DNA from: GCA-2731375 sp002731375
Lineage (GTDB): Bacteria > Pseudomonadota > Alphaproteobacteria > GCA-2731375
DNA: 64,000 nt
Direction of reading: 5' to 3'
Assembly (NCBI GenBank): GCA_030752605.1
Contig: JASMDX010000029.1
Span: 1-64,000 of the forward strand
Of this stretch, positions 26,646 through 36,531 are shown one piece after another (the stretch's first letter is position 1; each line of letters opens with the position of its first letter). The notes under the pieces are model-generated. The model was not told where the DNA came from. It worked only from the letters and a program-made list of their open reading frames with translations, and made no database searches. The translations under genes were made by a program, and so were the position numbers.

Positions 26646-28172
26646 ATGAACATGTCCATGACCATCGAACCGGCCACGATGGCGCCTGCCTCGCGCCGGT
26701 ACATTGTTCTGGCCACCGTATCTTCCGCGACAATGCTGTACGCCATGGCGATCACCATCGCCAATGTGGTACTGCCGCAAATGCGCGGAGCCCTATCGGC
26801 GACGCCGGATCAGGTTGCCTGGGTGATCACCTTCAATCTGGTGGCCACCGCCGTGGTCACGCCCATATCCGGCTGGCTGTCGAACCGCTTTGGCCGGCGC
26901 CGGATAATGTTGATTGGGACCTTCGGCTTCACTACCACGTCTGTTCTGTGTGGTCTGGCTGACAGTTTGGAGGTACTGGTGCTGTACCGCATCCTGCAGG
27001 GCGCCTTCGGCGCGCCCCTGGTACCCATTTCACAGGCCATAATTCTAGACACCTTTCCCCGCGAAAAACATGCCCTGGCAACAGCCCTTTGGGGCGTGGG
27101 CGTAGTCACGGGACCGATTATCGGACCAACCTTTGGCGGCTTTATCGCTGAAGAATATAGCTGGCGCTGGGTCTTTTTCATGATCGTGCCTTTCGGCGTC
27201 ATGACCTTCGTCAGCATTTGGGCTTTTATCAAAAAGCGGCCAAACCGTCCGCCCGGTCCCGCCATGGATTGGCTTGGCTTTCTGGCCCTGGCCGCCGCCC
27301 TGGCCGCATTTCAGTTCATGTTTGACCGGGGCGAGCGGAATGATTGGTTTGATTCACCTGAAACCATCATCGAATGCACCATCGGGTTTCTGGCGATGTA
27401 CATATTCCTGGTTCATATTTCAACAGCAAAGAACCCCTTTATCCGCCCAGGACTATTCTTGAACCGAAATTATAGCCTAGGCCTGGTGATGGCCTTTTTC
27501 TTCGGCATGATAAACTTCGTGCCATTGGTGTTGATGCCATCCATGTTGCAGGATCTGCGTGGCTATCCGGACTCGACCATCGGCGTCTTGTTGGCCATTC
27601 GGGGCGCGGGTAACATGCTGTCATTCCTGCTGGTTATCCGCATGGCGCAATGGAACGTCCATGCCACCCTGACTTTCGGTTTTCTTTGCCAGGCGGTCTC
27701 GGGCTATGCCATTTCACAGTTCGATATGAACGCGACCTATTTCGACATCGCCTGGACCGGCGCTCTACAAGGTCTGGGCATTGGCATGTCCTGGGTGCCT
27801 TTGACCTTGATTATGTTTTCCACCGTAAAACCCGAATTTCTCGATGATGCTTCGGCGATCTTTCATATGCTGCGTAACTTCGGATCCTCGCTGTTTATCT
27901 CTGTCTCTGTCGCCGTCGTTATCCATTCCACATATATCAACGGCCTTGAATTGGGCCTGGCGCTGAACGAATATTCCAAACTGCTGACTTTGCCTTGGGT
28001 CACGGGGATTTTGGATTTGAGCACAGTGCAAGGACTGTCCGCCGCCTCGGCCGAGGTCAAACGTCAGGCCGCGACGATCGGCTTTATAAACGCGTTCCGA
28101 ATTTACGCGATCGTCGCCATTATTCCCTTACCCCTAATCTGGCTGGCACGTAAGCCAAAGCCGGAAAGTTGA
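26646..28172 (+). CDS. DHA2-family MFS drug exporter (EmrB-like)
   Basis: A 508-residue major facilitator with about 14 hydrophobic segments, the DHA2 topology. Motif A is GWLSNRFGRRRIM between TM2 and TM3, motif C is GVGVVTGPIIGPTFGG in TM5, and ARG-type loop residues follow (YRILQGAFGAPLVPIS). The DHA2 mark is SWRWVFFMIVPFG. No EmrA membrane-fusion partner is adjacent, so it may act alone in the inner membrane. It is followed 24 bases later by the amidohydrolase gene, so export of a related metabolite is possible but unproven. Confidence 0.9.
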   Translation: MNMSMTIEPATMAPASRRYIVLATVSSATMLYAMAITIANVVLPQMRGALSATPDQVAWVITFNLVATAVVTPISGWLSNRFGRRRIMLIGTFGFTTTSVLCGLADSLEVLVLYRILQGAFGAPLVPISQAIILDTFPREKHALATALWGVGVVTGPIIGPTFGGFIAEEYSWRWVFFMIVPFGVMTFVSIWAFIKKRPNRPPGPAMDWLGFLALAAALAAFQFMFDRGERNDWFDSPETIIECTIGFLAMYIFLVHISTAKNPFIRPGLFLNRNYSLGLVMAFFFGMINFVPLVLMPSMLQDLRGYPDSTIGVLLAIRGAGNMLSFLLVIRMAQWNVHATLTFGFLCQAVSGYAISQFDMNATYFDIAWTGALQGLGIGMSWVPLTLIMFSTVKPEFLDDASAIFHMLRNFGSSLFISVSVAVVIHSTYINGLELGLALNEYSKLLTLPWVTGILDLSTVQGLSAASAEVKRQAATIGFINAFRIYAIVAIIPLPLIWLARKPKPES

Positions 28173-28196
28173 GTTTCAGAATTGTTGGAGGAGAGC

Positions 28197-29852
28197 ATGG
28201 AAAAGATTACCGTCTACACCGCCCGCGCCGTGCGCACCATGGAACCGTCTCTACCGCTCGCCAACGCCGTTGCCGTGCGCGGTGACCGGATCATCGAGGT
28301 CGGCAGCCTGGAGAGCATGCAGCCCTGGTTGCAGGCCCACCCCCATACCATTGATGACCGTTTCGCCGAGCATGTCATCATGCCGGGCTTTATCGACCCA
28401 CATCTGCATCCCTCCATGGCGGCGCTGTTGCTTCCCATGCATTTCACCACGGCCCTGGAATGGAAGTTACCCTGGCAGGATGTACCGAGCACCCGGGGCC
28501 ACAACGAATTTCTCGACCGCTTGAAAGAGATTGACCAGAATATGGAAGATCCTGACGAGCCGCTGTTCGCCTGGGGCCATCATCCGATCTGGCATGGTGA
28601 AATGTACCGCCAAACCCTGAACGGCATCTCCGCCACCAGGCCCGTGATCGTCTGGCACCGGGGCTTTCATACCCTGGTGGTCAATGACGCGACGGTGGAA
28701 TGGATGGGTCTGGACGAGGTGGAGGGCGAACGCCATCCCCAGGTTAACATGGCGGAGGGTCGGTTTTTCGAAACCGGGCTATCCCTGGCCTTTCGCTATT
28801 TCAATAAGTTCACCCTGGCGCCAAAACGCTTTGCAGATGGACTGGAGCGTCTGCGCCAAGTGGTCCATCACGGCGGCCACACGACCATCGGCGATATGGC
28901 GGCGGGCATGTTCGATCTGGAAATGGAATGGCCTGCCCTGGTTAAGGCGCTGGAACGTGACGACACGCCGTTCCGGGTGCAAATGATCCCGCCCGCCATG
29001 CCGCTGGGTGGCGGCAAGAAGGAAGGCGCCAAGCTGATCGCCCGCACCGTGGGCCTGCGGGAACGCAATACCCACCGGCTGCAATTTTACGACCACATTA
29101 AGCTGTTCGCCGACGGTGGCTTTTACGCCGGTTTGATGCAACTAGGCCCGCCCGGCGCCATCGAAGAACATCATGGCGAATGGATGACTCCGCCCGAAAC
29201 ATTCGAGGATGTCGCACGGACCTTCTGGAACGAAGGTTTCCGCATCCATGTCCATTGCACCGGCGACATGGGCGTGGAACTGGCCCTGGATACCTTGGAA
29301 AAGCTGCAGTGGGAACGGCCAAGGTTCAACCATCGCTTCACCATCGAGCATTTTGGTGTTTCCACCCCCGAACAGGTGCGGCGCATGGCCGATCTAGGTG
29401 CCTGCGCCTCGGTCAATATCTACTACGTGCACGAGCTGGGCGATGCCTATTGGAAGAACAAACTGGGGCACGAGCGCGCCTCGCAGATGTCCCGCCTGGG
29501 CACCCTGGCGCGCCATGGCGTGCCAACGGCGGTGCATACGGACTTCACCATGGCACCGGCCCTGCCCTTGACTAGCGCCTGGGTGGCGGCCACCAGGATC
29601 ACCGAAGCCGGCCATGTCATGGGACCGGAGGAACGCCTAACCCTGGACCAGGCCATGCGGGCGATTACCAACGAGGCGGCCTATGTCCTTGGTCTTGAGC
29701 ACGAAATCGGCACCATCCGGGCCGGCAAGAAAGCCGACTTCACAATTCTGGAACAGGATCCTTATGAAGTTGGGGCGGAGAATTTGCGTGAGATCCCCAT
29801 CTGGGGCACCGTGTTCGAGGGGCGGCCATTCCCGATCAAGAAGCTGAAATGA
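28197..29852 (+). CDS. Metal-dependent amidohydrolase, YtcJ/Amidohydro_3 type
   Basis: A 551-residue amidohydrolase-superfamily enzyme. The N-terminal beta-sandwich is followed by the metal motif HLHPS in MPGFIDPHLHPSM. Later come HVHCTGDMGVELAL, TIEHFGV and HTDFTM, consistent with the metal ligands of the Amidohydro_3 (YtcJ) group, and the C-terminal AYVLGLEHEIGTIRAGKKAD returns to the sandwich. The start at 28197 has a GGAGGAG site at an ideal distance. It overlaps the CobW-type GTPase gene by 4 bases (ATGA), so a metal chaperone may be dedicated to this enzyme. Confidence 0.88.
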   Translation: MEKITVYTARAVRTMEPSLPLANAVAVRGDRIIEVGSLESMQPWLQAHPHTIDDRFAEHVIMPGFIDPHLHPSMAALLLPMHFTTALEWKLPWQDVPSTRGHNEFLDRLKEIDQNMEDPDEPLFAWGHHPIWHGEMYRQTLNGISATRPVIVWHRGFHTLVVNDATVEWMGLDEVEGERHPQVNMAEGRFFETGLSLAFRYFNKFTLAPKRFADGLERLRQVVHHGGHTTIGDMAAGMFDLEMEWPALVKALERDDTPFRVQMIPPAMPLGGGKKEGAKLIARTVGLRERNTHRLQFYDHIKLFADGGFYAGLMQLGPPGAIEEHHGEWMTPPETFEDVARTFWNEGFRIHVHCTGDMGVELALDTLEKLQWERPRFNHRFTIEHFGVSTPEQVRRMADLGACASVNIYYVHELGDAYWKNKLGHERASQMSRLGTLARHGVPTAVHTDFTMAPALPLTSAWVAATRITEAGHVMGPEERLTLDQAMRAITNEAAYVLGLEHEIGTIRAGKKADFTILEQDPYEVGAENLREIPIWGTVFEGRPFPIKKLK

Positions 29853-30796
29853 CCGCCGCTTCAGGGTCTGGCCGGATACCCGTCACGGTCATTGGTGGCT
29901 ACCTGGGCGCCGGGAAGACGACGCTGATCAACCGCCTGTTGGCCGACGGTCATGGCCGGCGCCTGGCGGTTCTGGTCAATGATTTCGGCGCCCTCGATAT
30001 CGATGCTAGGCTGATCACGGCTCATAAAGGCGATACCATCAACCTCGCCAACGGCTGTGTCTGCTGCACCATCGCCGACGCCCTAGGTGATGCCTTGGAC
30101 AAGGTACTGGCAATGACATCGGCACCGGACCAGATCGTGATCGAAGCCAGCGGCGTCGCCAATCCGGCCAAGATCGCCATGTATGGCCAGGGCTGGCCCG
30201 GCCTGCGCCTGGATGGCATCGTCACCGTGGCCGATGGCGAGAGCGTGCGGACCCGTGCGGACGATAAATTTGTTGCCGCCACGGTGCGCCAACAGCTGGC
30301 CGCCGCCGATCTGCTGATATTGAACAAAACAGATCTGCTGGCAGAAGAACAACAGACGGCTGTGTGCCATTGGTTGAAACAACAGGCTCCGGACGCACGG
30401 CTGCTCGCCGCGAGTTTCGGCGATCTGCCGGCGGCCGTTTTGCTGGGTCAGCTATATTCGGGTGACGGCCATCGTGATGGGTTCGCCGCGCATGATGCTT
30501 ACCGCACGGCATCGTTCCAATTTTCCGGCCCCTTTGATCGGGAACGCCTGGCGGCCCGGATCAAGGCATGGCCCGCCGGTGTGCTGCGGGCCAAGGGCCT
30601 AGTCTATCTCGACGATGACCCAGGTTATGCCCATATCCTGCAACTGGTTGGGCGCCGCTACAGCTTGGAGCAAGGCCCAGCGTGGAATGGAGATACGCCG
30701 GCATCTCGGGTTGTTGTGATTGGAACCGATCCGAACATTGACCCGGAATGGCTAAGAGGCTCTCTTTTGTCAGCCTGTAATACAAACCTGCAGTGA
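29849..30796 (+). CDS. CobW/COG0523 GTPase, putative metallochaperone
   Basis: A 315-residue P-loop GTPase with GGYLGAGKTTLIN (Walker A, 16-28), the metal-binding CxCC site as NGCVCC (Cys70, 72, 73), IEASGVANP, and NKTDLL for guanine recognition. A CobW C-terminal domain (about 215-300) follows. COG0523 proteins deliver Zn, Co or Fe to target enzymes. The 4-base overlap with the amidohydrolase points to that enzyme as client; this is inference from context. Confidence 0.88.
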   Translation: MTAASGSGRIPVTVIGGYLGAGKTTLINRLLADGHGRRLAVLVNDFGALDIDARLITAHKGDTINLANGCVCCTIADALGDALDKVLAMTSAPDQIVIEASGVANPAKIAMYGQGWPGLRLDGIVTVADGESVRTRADDKFVAATVRQQLAAADLLILNKTDLLAEEQQTAVCHWLKQQAPDARLLAASFGDLPAAVLLGQLYSGDGHRDGFAAHDAYRTASFQFSGPFDRERLAARIKAWPAGVLRAKGLVYLDDDPGYAHILQLVGRRYSLEQGPAWNGDTPASRVVVIGTDPNIDPEWLRGSLLSACNTNLQ

Positions 30797-31511
30797 TTGG
30801 TCTTGTCGGTAGTGGCTATATGAAGGTTTCTCGCGGATGGAGGAGCGTTCTTTTTCGCTTTCCAGAATCGCCCGGTTATTTGAAATCAAGGAATTAGGGG
30901 GCGGCAGGAGTGCATGTTGCTCCTACCGTCCCCATTTTGTTCCAACCTATTGGCAAAATTCAGACCACGCCTCGTTGTGCGCTAGCAGTACCCGCTTGGT
31001 ACCAGTCGTCAGCCTGTCGTCTTCGTCCAAAATGTTCAGCCTAATCCATCCGCGCCTCGCCATGGCGCATCAATGCTGGCGCAACTGGCTATCAAGATCA
31101 GCAGCAGTTTTCGCCATCCGCTTGGCGCGTGAGTGGGCTGCTTCAAAGGTAGACAGGCGAGCGGCCTGTTGAGACCGGCTGAGTTGCAGGGATGCCGAAT
31201 GGTAATCTTCAGAGAATTTTCGGCACCCCGAGTCGGTCATGAAAAATGTATGCCTTTGTTCTGTCAGGCAACGCCGCAACTAGCCTTAGTTTCAACCGCG
31301 ACTGTGTCGTGGGCGATGGAGAAGCGACTTCGGGGGCACGGGACGGACGGCCTAGCAGCTTCGTAAAGCCTTTCCTTGGAACGCGGCGTCACGTTTCCCG
31401 GTCCACTGAAAACAGTGTCGGTAAATGAAAAAATCAGAAAACCTATTCAAGCGGAAAACCCGTGACGAAACCGGGTCAATAGGCATGAGGCGTGCTCCGA
31501 TCAATTTCAAT
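30797..31511. other. 715-base gap without a convincing gene
   Basis: No conserved protein is recognisable in either strand. Short open frames exist, the most protein-like being a 38-codon minus-strand ORF at 30947-31063 (MARRGWIRLNILDEDDRLTT at its start) with no recognisable domain and no strong ribosome-binding site. The frame is bounded by an upstream stop. The region may be a decayed gene or carry an unknown RNA; neither is supported further. The downstream acyl-CoA synthetase gene ends at its right edge. Confidence 0.4.
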
Positions 31512-33692
31512 TTACCAGCGTGTCGAGAAACGGTGTTCCACCATGCTGACGGCTTTTAGGGCTTTTGCCGCCGGTGCAAGTTCGTCATAAACAGGAATTC
31601 CGACCGACAGGGCCTTTTCTCGATACCGGCGCATCTTTTCATCGAGTTCGGGGGAGCCATCAACGCGCAACACCAGTACAAAGTGCGCCTGCTCCGGAAA
31701 GGTTTCTTGAACTTGAATGGCGGCGTTGATCAAATTGTCGATCGGATCAACATCGCCACGCCCGACGAAAGAGGCCAAATTCAAATGCATGACCACAGCT
31801 TCGGGCGCCGCCAAGGTATAAACAATGTGAAGAATACGGTTGGCAATCCGGCCTTCATCCTCCTGTAGGGTGCGGACCGGCGTATCGATGGGATTTGCGA
31901 CGGAGGTGCCAGGCGGCAGGTTCAAAGCCTCCAACTGCAAGCGCGCTGTATCGTCGAAGGGCAAGATATCAAGTTCCAATCCGGTGAAGTAGTCGGTTGC
32001 GAGAACGCTGGTGCCGCCGCCGTTGCCGAATAGAACAACACGCTTGGTCGGTTTGGACGGGCGCAAGGCAAGATGTTGGAACGCCAATAGTGCATCGATG
32101 AATTCGTCAACGGTTTCGACCATTACGCATCCGGTTTGTTTCGACACAGCCTGCCAGACGCGGCCATCACCGGCCAGGGCGCCCGTGTGGGACGCTGCAG
32201 CAGCTTGGCCGAGGGTCGATGTGCCGCCGCGCAAAATAACAACTGGTTTTGCTACTTCGGCGGCGTTCAACAATTCAAAAAAACGCCGGCCTTCCTTAAT
32301 GTCTTCTAGGTATAACCCAACGACTTTGGTCTGCGGGTCCTCGAAAAAAAATTCCAACAGGTCCACGGGGCCCAGGTCGGCACTATTCCCGGCGGTGACC
32401 AAGCCGCTGAACTTGATGCCTCGCCATTGGCCTCGCTTTACAATGTCGGTCCCAAGACCGCCGCTTTGGGTGACCACACCAACCGAGCCGAGGTCCTTCG
32501 GTGCGCCGACGGCAAACGTCACCTCGCCACGCGGGGAATAGATACCCAAGCAGTTGGGGCCAAGAACCCGGCAGCCGCCGGCGTGAGCCTTGGCGATCAA
32601 CTCGCGCTGTAGATCGCGGCCTTCGGAAATTTCGCCAAAACCGCTCGAGATTACCTGGGCGAAACGGACGTTGCCATTGGCGGCGGCCAAGACATCCGGA
32701 ACCCGGTGCGAACCGATTGCTATATAAGCGTAATCGATGGGTTCCGGCGCCTCGGCAAGGCTGGCGTAACACGGAAATCCTTCTACTTCGTCGGCTTTTG
32801 GATGGATGGGATAAATATTGCCGGCATATCCGAACTCCTTTAGGCGCCGGATGAAAGTATTTGCGATCGCGGTCGAGGATGCGGACGCGCCAAGAACGGC
32901 AATGGACTTGGGTGCAAACAAAGGCGAAAAACGTTCAACGATAGGTAGATCGTCGTAAGGCTTCGGTAGGGTGTCTCCACCTATTTCGGTGGTTTCCGAG
33001 AGAATAAATCGGGCATCTACAGCAACCGCGCCATCGCTGCCAGCGATGACCGGATTAAGATCGAGCTCGGCAATGTCCTCACCAAGCGTCATCAGGAGCC
33101 CATTTTCCCCGCCAACCTTCAGCAACACATCGACGATGGCATCTTTGCTCACGCCCGCGCGACCGCGCGTACCGCCAAGAATTTCGGCCCCGCGCAACTC
33201 GTCCAGCATGGCAAACCCGTCGGCCCGGCTGATCGGACAGATGCGGAACGATACATCTTTTAAAACTTCGACGAAGATGCCGCCAAGTCCAACCATCAAC
33301 ATCGGCCCAAATTGGGGATCACGGACCGCCCCGACGAAGACTTCCATACCTCTAGCCACCATTTCTTCAATGAGATAGCCCTCGACATGTGCTCCCATGA
33401 TTAGGGGAAGCGCTGCCATGGCGGTGATGGCCTCGCTTACATCGCGCGCACCGCCCAGCTCGAGAGCGACGCCGCCGGCATCACTTTTATGCAGAATATT
33501 TTCCGACATAACCTTGACCGCGAAAGGCGGATTAAGACCGGAGACGGCAGCCTCCACTTGTTCGGGAGAGGTCACGATGACCGATTTTGGTACGGCAATT
33601 TGGAATTCCGAAAGGATCTCCTTGCCGTATGCCTCATTGATGGAGCGCCGGCCTGAATTTCGGGCTGACGCCATGATCTCAAGGGCATTCAT
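31512..33692 (-). CDS. NDP-forming acyl-CoA synthetase, ATP-grasp domain first
   Basis: A 726-residue fused acyl-CoA synthetase (ADP-forming acetate-CoA ligase family). Residues 1-232 form an ATP-grasp domain (LHKSDAGGVALEL, IEEMVARGMEVFVGAVRDPQFGP, ELDLNPV). Residues 256-390 are a CoA-binding domain (FAPKSIAVLGAS, GPNCLGIYSP). The rest is the succinyl-CoA-synthetase-like ligase part with phospho-His502 in ASHTGA. Most fused homologues put the CoA-binding domain first, so this is the swapped order. It makes an acyl-CoA from a carboxylate and ATP, or the reverse, giving ATP. A GAGGAG site precedes the ATG. It is the distal gene of the enolase-family/carboxyltransferase unit, 10 bases after the carboxyltransferase stop. 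Confidence 0.88.
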   Translation of the reverse strand: MNALEIMASARNSGRRSINEAYGKEILSEFQIAVPKSVIVTSPEQVEAAVSGLNPPFAVKVMSENILHKSDAGGVALELGGARDVSEAITAMAALPLIMGAHVEGYLIEEMVARGMEVFVGAVRDPQFGPMLMVGLGGIFVEVLKDVSFRICPISRADGFAMLDELRGAEILGGTRGRAGVSKDAIVDVLLKVGGENGLLMTLGEDIAELDLNPVIAGSDGAVAVDARFILSETTEIGGDTLPKPYDDLPIVERFSPLFAPKSIAVLGASASSTAIANTFIRRLKEFGYAGNIYPIHPKADEVEGFPCYASLAEAPEPIDYAYIAIGSHRVPDVLAAANGNVRFAQVISSGFGEISEGRDLQRELIAKAHAGGCRVLGPNCLGIYSPRGEVTFAVGAPKDLGSVGVVTQSGGLGTDIVKRGQWRGIKFSGLVTAGNSADLGPVDLLEFFFEDPQTKVVGLYLEDIKEGRRFFELLNAAEVAKPVVILRGGTSTLGQAAAASHTGALAGDGRVWQAVSKQTGCVMVETVDEFIDALLAFQHLALRPSKPTKRVVLFGNGGGTSVLATDYFTGLELDILPFDDTARLQLEALNLPPGTSVANPIDTPVRTLQEDEGRIANRILHIVYTLAAPEAVVMHLNLASFVGRGDVDPIDNLINAAIQVQETFPEQAHFVLVLRVDGSPELDEKMRRYREKALSVGIPVYDELAPAAKALKAVSMVEHRFSTRW

Positions 33693-33702
33693 ACACCGCT
33701 CC

Positions 33703-35238
33703 TCAATAACTGGTGGGCCAGCTCTTCATGTGATGCTGCCCGATGCCACAGTTTTTCCGGAACCGATGGACGTCGAGCATCCTGCTAACATAGTCGCGGG
33801 TTTCCTGGGGCTTTATGATGTTCTGCAGCGAGAAGATCGTCGCCATGTCCCAGGCCTCGACGTTCTTTTGGATATCGGCAAGGGATTCCTCAAAGCTTTC
33901 ATCTCCTTCTTTCGTACCGTGCACGATGGTGGTTGCAAATACCGGATCCATGAAGCTTACCTCGGCGGTTGGCCAGGCGATCATCTCGTCATTGTGCTGC
34001 CCACCGCCCATTGCGACATAAGCCCGGCCGTACGCTTTGCGAACAATTACGGTGATGGACGGCACTGTCACCAGACAGGTCGAATTCATGAAATTCATGA
34101 TCCAACCAGGGGCGCCCTTGCGTTCGGCTTCGATGCCGATGGCAAAGCCGGGTGTGTCAACGAAGCGGACAAGGGGAATATTGAAACTGTCGCAAAGAAC
34201 CTGGAAATCGATAATCTTGCGGCACGCTTCCACGGACAAAGCGCCACCGCCGACCAGGGGATTATTAGCGATGATGCCGATAGCTTTACCCCTCAGGCGA
34301 GCTAGCGCCACGACCGCCGCCTTGCCGAAACGAGGTTTGAGTTCGAACAAACTATCTTTATCGGCAAAGGTTTTAACTATTTTGCGCATGTCGTATACCC
34401 GTGTGCGCCTTTCCGGCAAGACGTCTAGAATTTCGTTCTGGTCCTGTGCGGCATCTTCCGCAGGGCTGACTTCAGGCGGCATTTCTTGGTTGTGGTTCGG
34501 CATATAACTGAGAAAGGCGCGAAGTTCCCGCATGGTTTCCTCGTCGGTATCGGTAAAGCGGTCGATGAGTCCGGTGACGTCAGCATGCAAACGCCAACCG
34601 CCGAGCTCTTCCAAATTCACTTTTCCGCCCGTGGCCATGGAAACCAAACGTGGACTTGAAACCGACATGATCGAGCCCTTGCGCATGACGGCGAAGTCAG
34701 AGATGCAGCAAAGCCACGCGGAAGAACCAAATGATGTACCGACAGCCGCCGCCGCCCACGGATTTTCACGAATGCGGCGAAACTGCGTGGTGTCGTTGCC
34801 CAGCAACTGTCCCATGCCTTTGGAGCCCATGGCGTCAGGCAACCGGGCCCCGGTAGATTCGCCCACATGTACAAAAGGCATGCCCTTCTCCACAGTCACT
34901 TTGCGGACGTAGCCCATCTTTTTACTGTTGGTCGCACTTGTCGATGCCCCTTTAGTGGTGAAGTCATTGACCACAACACCAACATCGCGATTGTCAATCT
35001 TGGCGAAGCCAACCATTTTGCCATCGCGGGGCGTCTTCTCCTCATCTTGCTTGTACACCCCGGACATACCCAGCAATCCCGCCTCGACGAACGTATTCGG
35101 ATCGACCAGAGCCTCCAAACGCTCCTGTGCGTTGAGTTCGCCGCTTTCAGTGCGCTTGGCAAGCTTTGCCGGGCCGCCCATGGCCGCAGCTTTAGCGCGT
35201 CGCAGGTCCAGTTCGGCGAGGACTTTTTCATGAGCCAT
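33703..35238 (-). CDS. Acyl-CoA carboxyltransferase (carboxylase beta subunit)
   Basis: This 511-residue protein covers both halves of the biotin-dependent carboxyltransferase fold. The N-half has GVVVNDFTTKGASTSATNSKK and VGESTGARLPDAMG in pieces. The C-half has NNPLVGGGALSVEACRKIIDF, PLVRFVDTPGFAIG and GRAYVAMGG. It resembles propionyl-/methylcrotonyl-CoA carboxylase beta chains and decarboxylase alpha chains. No biotin carboxylase or biotin-carrier gene lies anywhere in the window, so its partner must be encoded elsewhere or it acts in another way. The ATG was preferred over a TTG two codons upstream because GGAAG is better spaced to it. Downstream of the enolase-family gene by 27 bases. 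Confidence 0.9.
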   Translation of the reverse strand: MAHEKVLAELDLRRAKAAAMGGPAKLAKRTESGELNAQERLEALVDPNTFVEAGLLGMSGVYKQDEEKTPRDGKMVGFAKIDNRDVGVVVNDFTTKGASTSATNSKKMGYVRKVTVEKGMPFVHVGESTGARLPDAMGSKGMGQLLGNDTTQFRRIRENPWAAAAVGTSFGSSAWLCCISDFAVMRKGSIMSVSSPRLVSMATGGKVNLEELGGWRLHADVTGLIDRFTDTDEETMRELRAFLSYMPNHNQEMPPEVSPAEDAAQDQNEILDVLPERRTRVYDMRKIVKTFADKDSLFELKPRFGKAAVVALARLRGKAIGIIANNPLVGGGALSVEACRKIIDFQVLCDSFNIPLVRFVDTPGFAIGIEAERKGAPGWIMNFMNSTCLVTVPSITVIVRKAYGRAYVAMGGGQHNDEMIAWPTAEVSFMDPVFATTIVHGTKEGDESFEESLADIQKNVEAWDMATIFSLQNIIKPQETRDYVSRMLDVHRFRKNCGIGQHHMKSWPTSY

Positions 35239-35265
35239 AATCAAGGTCTTCCTTTTTTCGCTAAA

Positions 35266-36405
35266 TCAGATCGCTTGGAATTCTGCGACTTCAATGGTGA
35301 GATCCTCAAGACGCCGCTGGTTGAGGCTGGGGACAAAACCTTTTGGTAGGCTGAGGTTGCCGTTTTCAAATTTCAAAGGGTTCTTGAATAGACGGCCTGA
35401 CACTTTCAAAAAGCCGTTGAACTCACCGGCATTACTTATTGACGTTTGGGCGACAGCGGCTTCCATCCAACCAGTAAGTTCGCTGCCGAGCCCATCTCCT
35501 AAAACCGCGTCCATGCCGAGGTTGCGAACAAGATCGAGCCCCTGTTTTAAACAAGATAGGCTGCCGAAGCGTTTTAGTTTCAATTTGCAAAGCCCCACAC
35601 CTTTCATGCCCGCCGCTTTTTCGATGTCGGCAAGGCCGCATATGGGTTCGTCCAGCATCAGTGGGACGGTTGAATGTTCCGCAACCGTCCCATTGGCATC
35701 CCAATCTTCGGCGGCACAGGGCTGTTCGAACAATTCCACTCCCGTTGGATCGATAGAGGACGCGAACTTAATCCCTTGGTCCCGTTCAAAAGCCCGATTG
35801 GCGTCAATGCGCAAAGTGGCCCGACCCGCTGTCAGCTTCTGAACAAGCGCAAGACGGGCAAGATCGGCATCGACATCTTTACCAACCTTGATTTTGAAGG
35901 TCTTGAAACCATCAGCCATCTTGGCTTCAAGTTCAGGCTCAAGCTCCACCTCATTGAGGCCGTTAACCGGTGCCAAAAGCGGCAAATCAATATCTTCGGG
36001 TACGTCCAGAAGGCTGGATTGCTCCAACATCTCCAATGCGACGGTCAATGCCGAACCTGCCACCTTGCTCTCGTGCAAACGGTTCGCGATAGCGCTGATT
36101 GCGGCATTTGTTTCCAAGCCAACGACAGTGGAAGCAATTTCCTGGCAGAAGCCCCAGCCGCCGGCACGCGTCTCGTCACTCGAACCGGGGGAAATATGAC
36201 CATCCCCCCAGCCCATTTTACCGTCTGATCCGTGAACTTCGACGATAATGGGCTCGAACATATCGAACGTGTGGTAGGACAGTCGGTAAGGCTCGATAAG
36301 CGGCAGGCAGATACGGCGCAGAATAATTCTATCAACGATGATTTCGGAATCGTGTCCGGGACTCTCGCTGCCGGGGATGCTGTCCTTTATATCTCCGTGC
36401 TTCAT
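35266..36405 (-). CDS. Enolase-superfamily enzyme, muconate-lactonizing-like subgroup
   Basis: A 379-residue protein with an N-terminal capping domain and a TIM barrel. Readable catalytic positions are the K-x-K pair at Lys171/Lys173 (KTFKIKVGK), metal ligands Asp201 (RIDANRAF), Glu227 (LFEQP) and Asp252 (LDEP), and a further lysine in KLKLKRFG (276 or 278). This is the MLE/dipeptide-epimerase/OSBS pattern. Reactions are proton abstraction next to a carboxylate (epimerisation, cycloisomerisation or dehydration). The first gene of the three-gene unit, divergent from the IclR regulator. The first 25 residues are polar and may not all be translated. Substrate unknown. Confidence 0.83.
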   Translation of the reverse strand: MKHGDIKDSIPGSESPGHDSEIIVDRIILRRICLPLIEPYRLSYHTFDMFEPIIVEVHGSDGKMGWGDGHISPGSSDETRAGGWGFCQEIASTVVGLETNAAISAIANRLHESKVAGSALTVALEMLEQSSLLDVPEDIDLPLLAPVNGLNEVELEPELEAKMADGFKTFKIKVGKDVDADLARLALVQKLTAGRATLRIDANRAFERDQGIKFASSIDPTGVELFEQPCAAEDWDANGTVAEHSTVPLMLDEPICGLADIEKAAGMKGVGLCKLKLKRFGSLSCLKQGLDLVRNLGMDAVLGDGLGSELTGWMEAAVAQTSISNAGEFNGFLKVSGRLFKNPLKFENGNLSLPKGFVPSLNQRRLEDLTIEVAEFQAI

Positions 36406-36531
36406 GAAAAATACGTTCCCATCCGATCCACAAGGCTAAATTTTTGCCGGGAAACCGTCACGTATCCTGTTCTCTTGCCGGGAGCCCGCCGCCACGTGCT
36501 TGGACAATGGTTGCCGAACTGACATATATCC

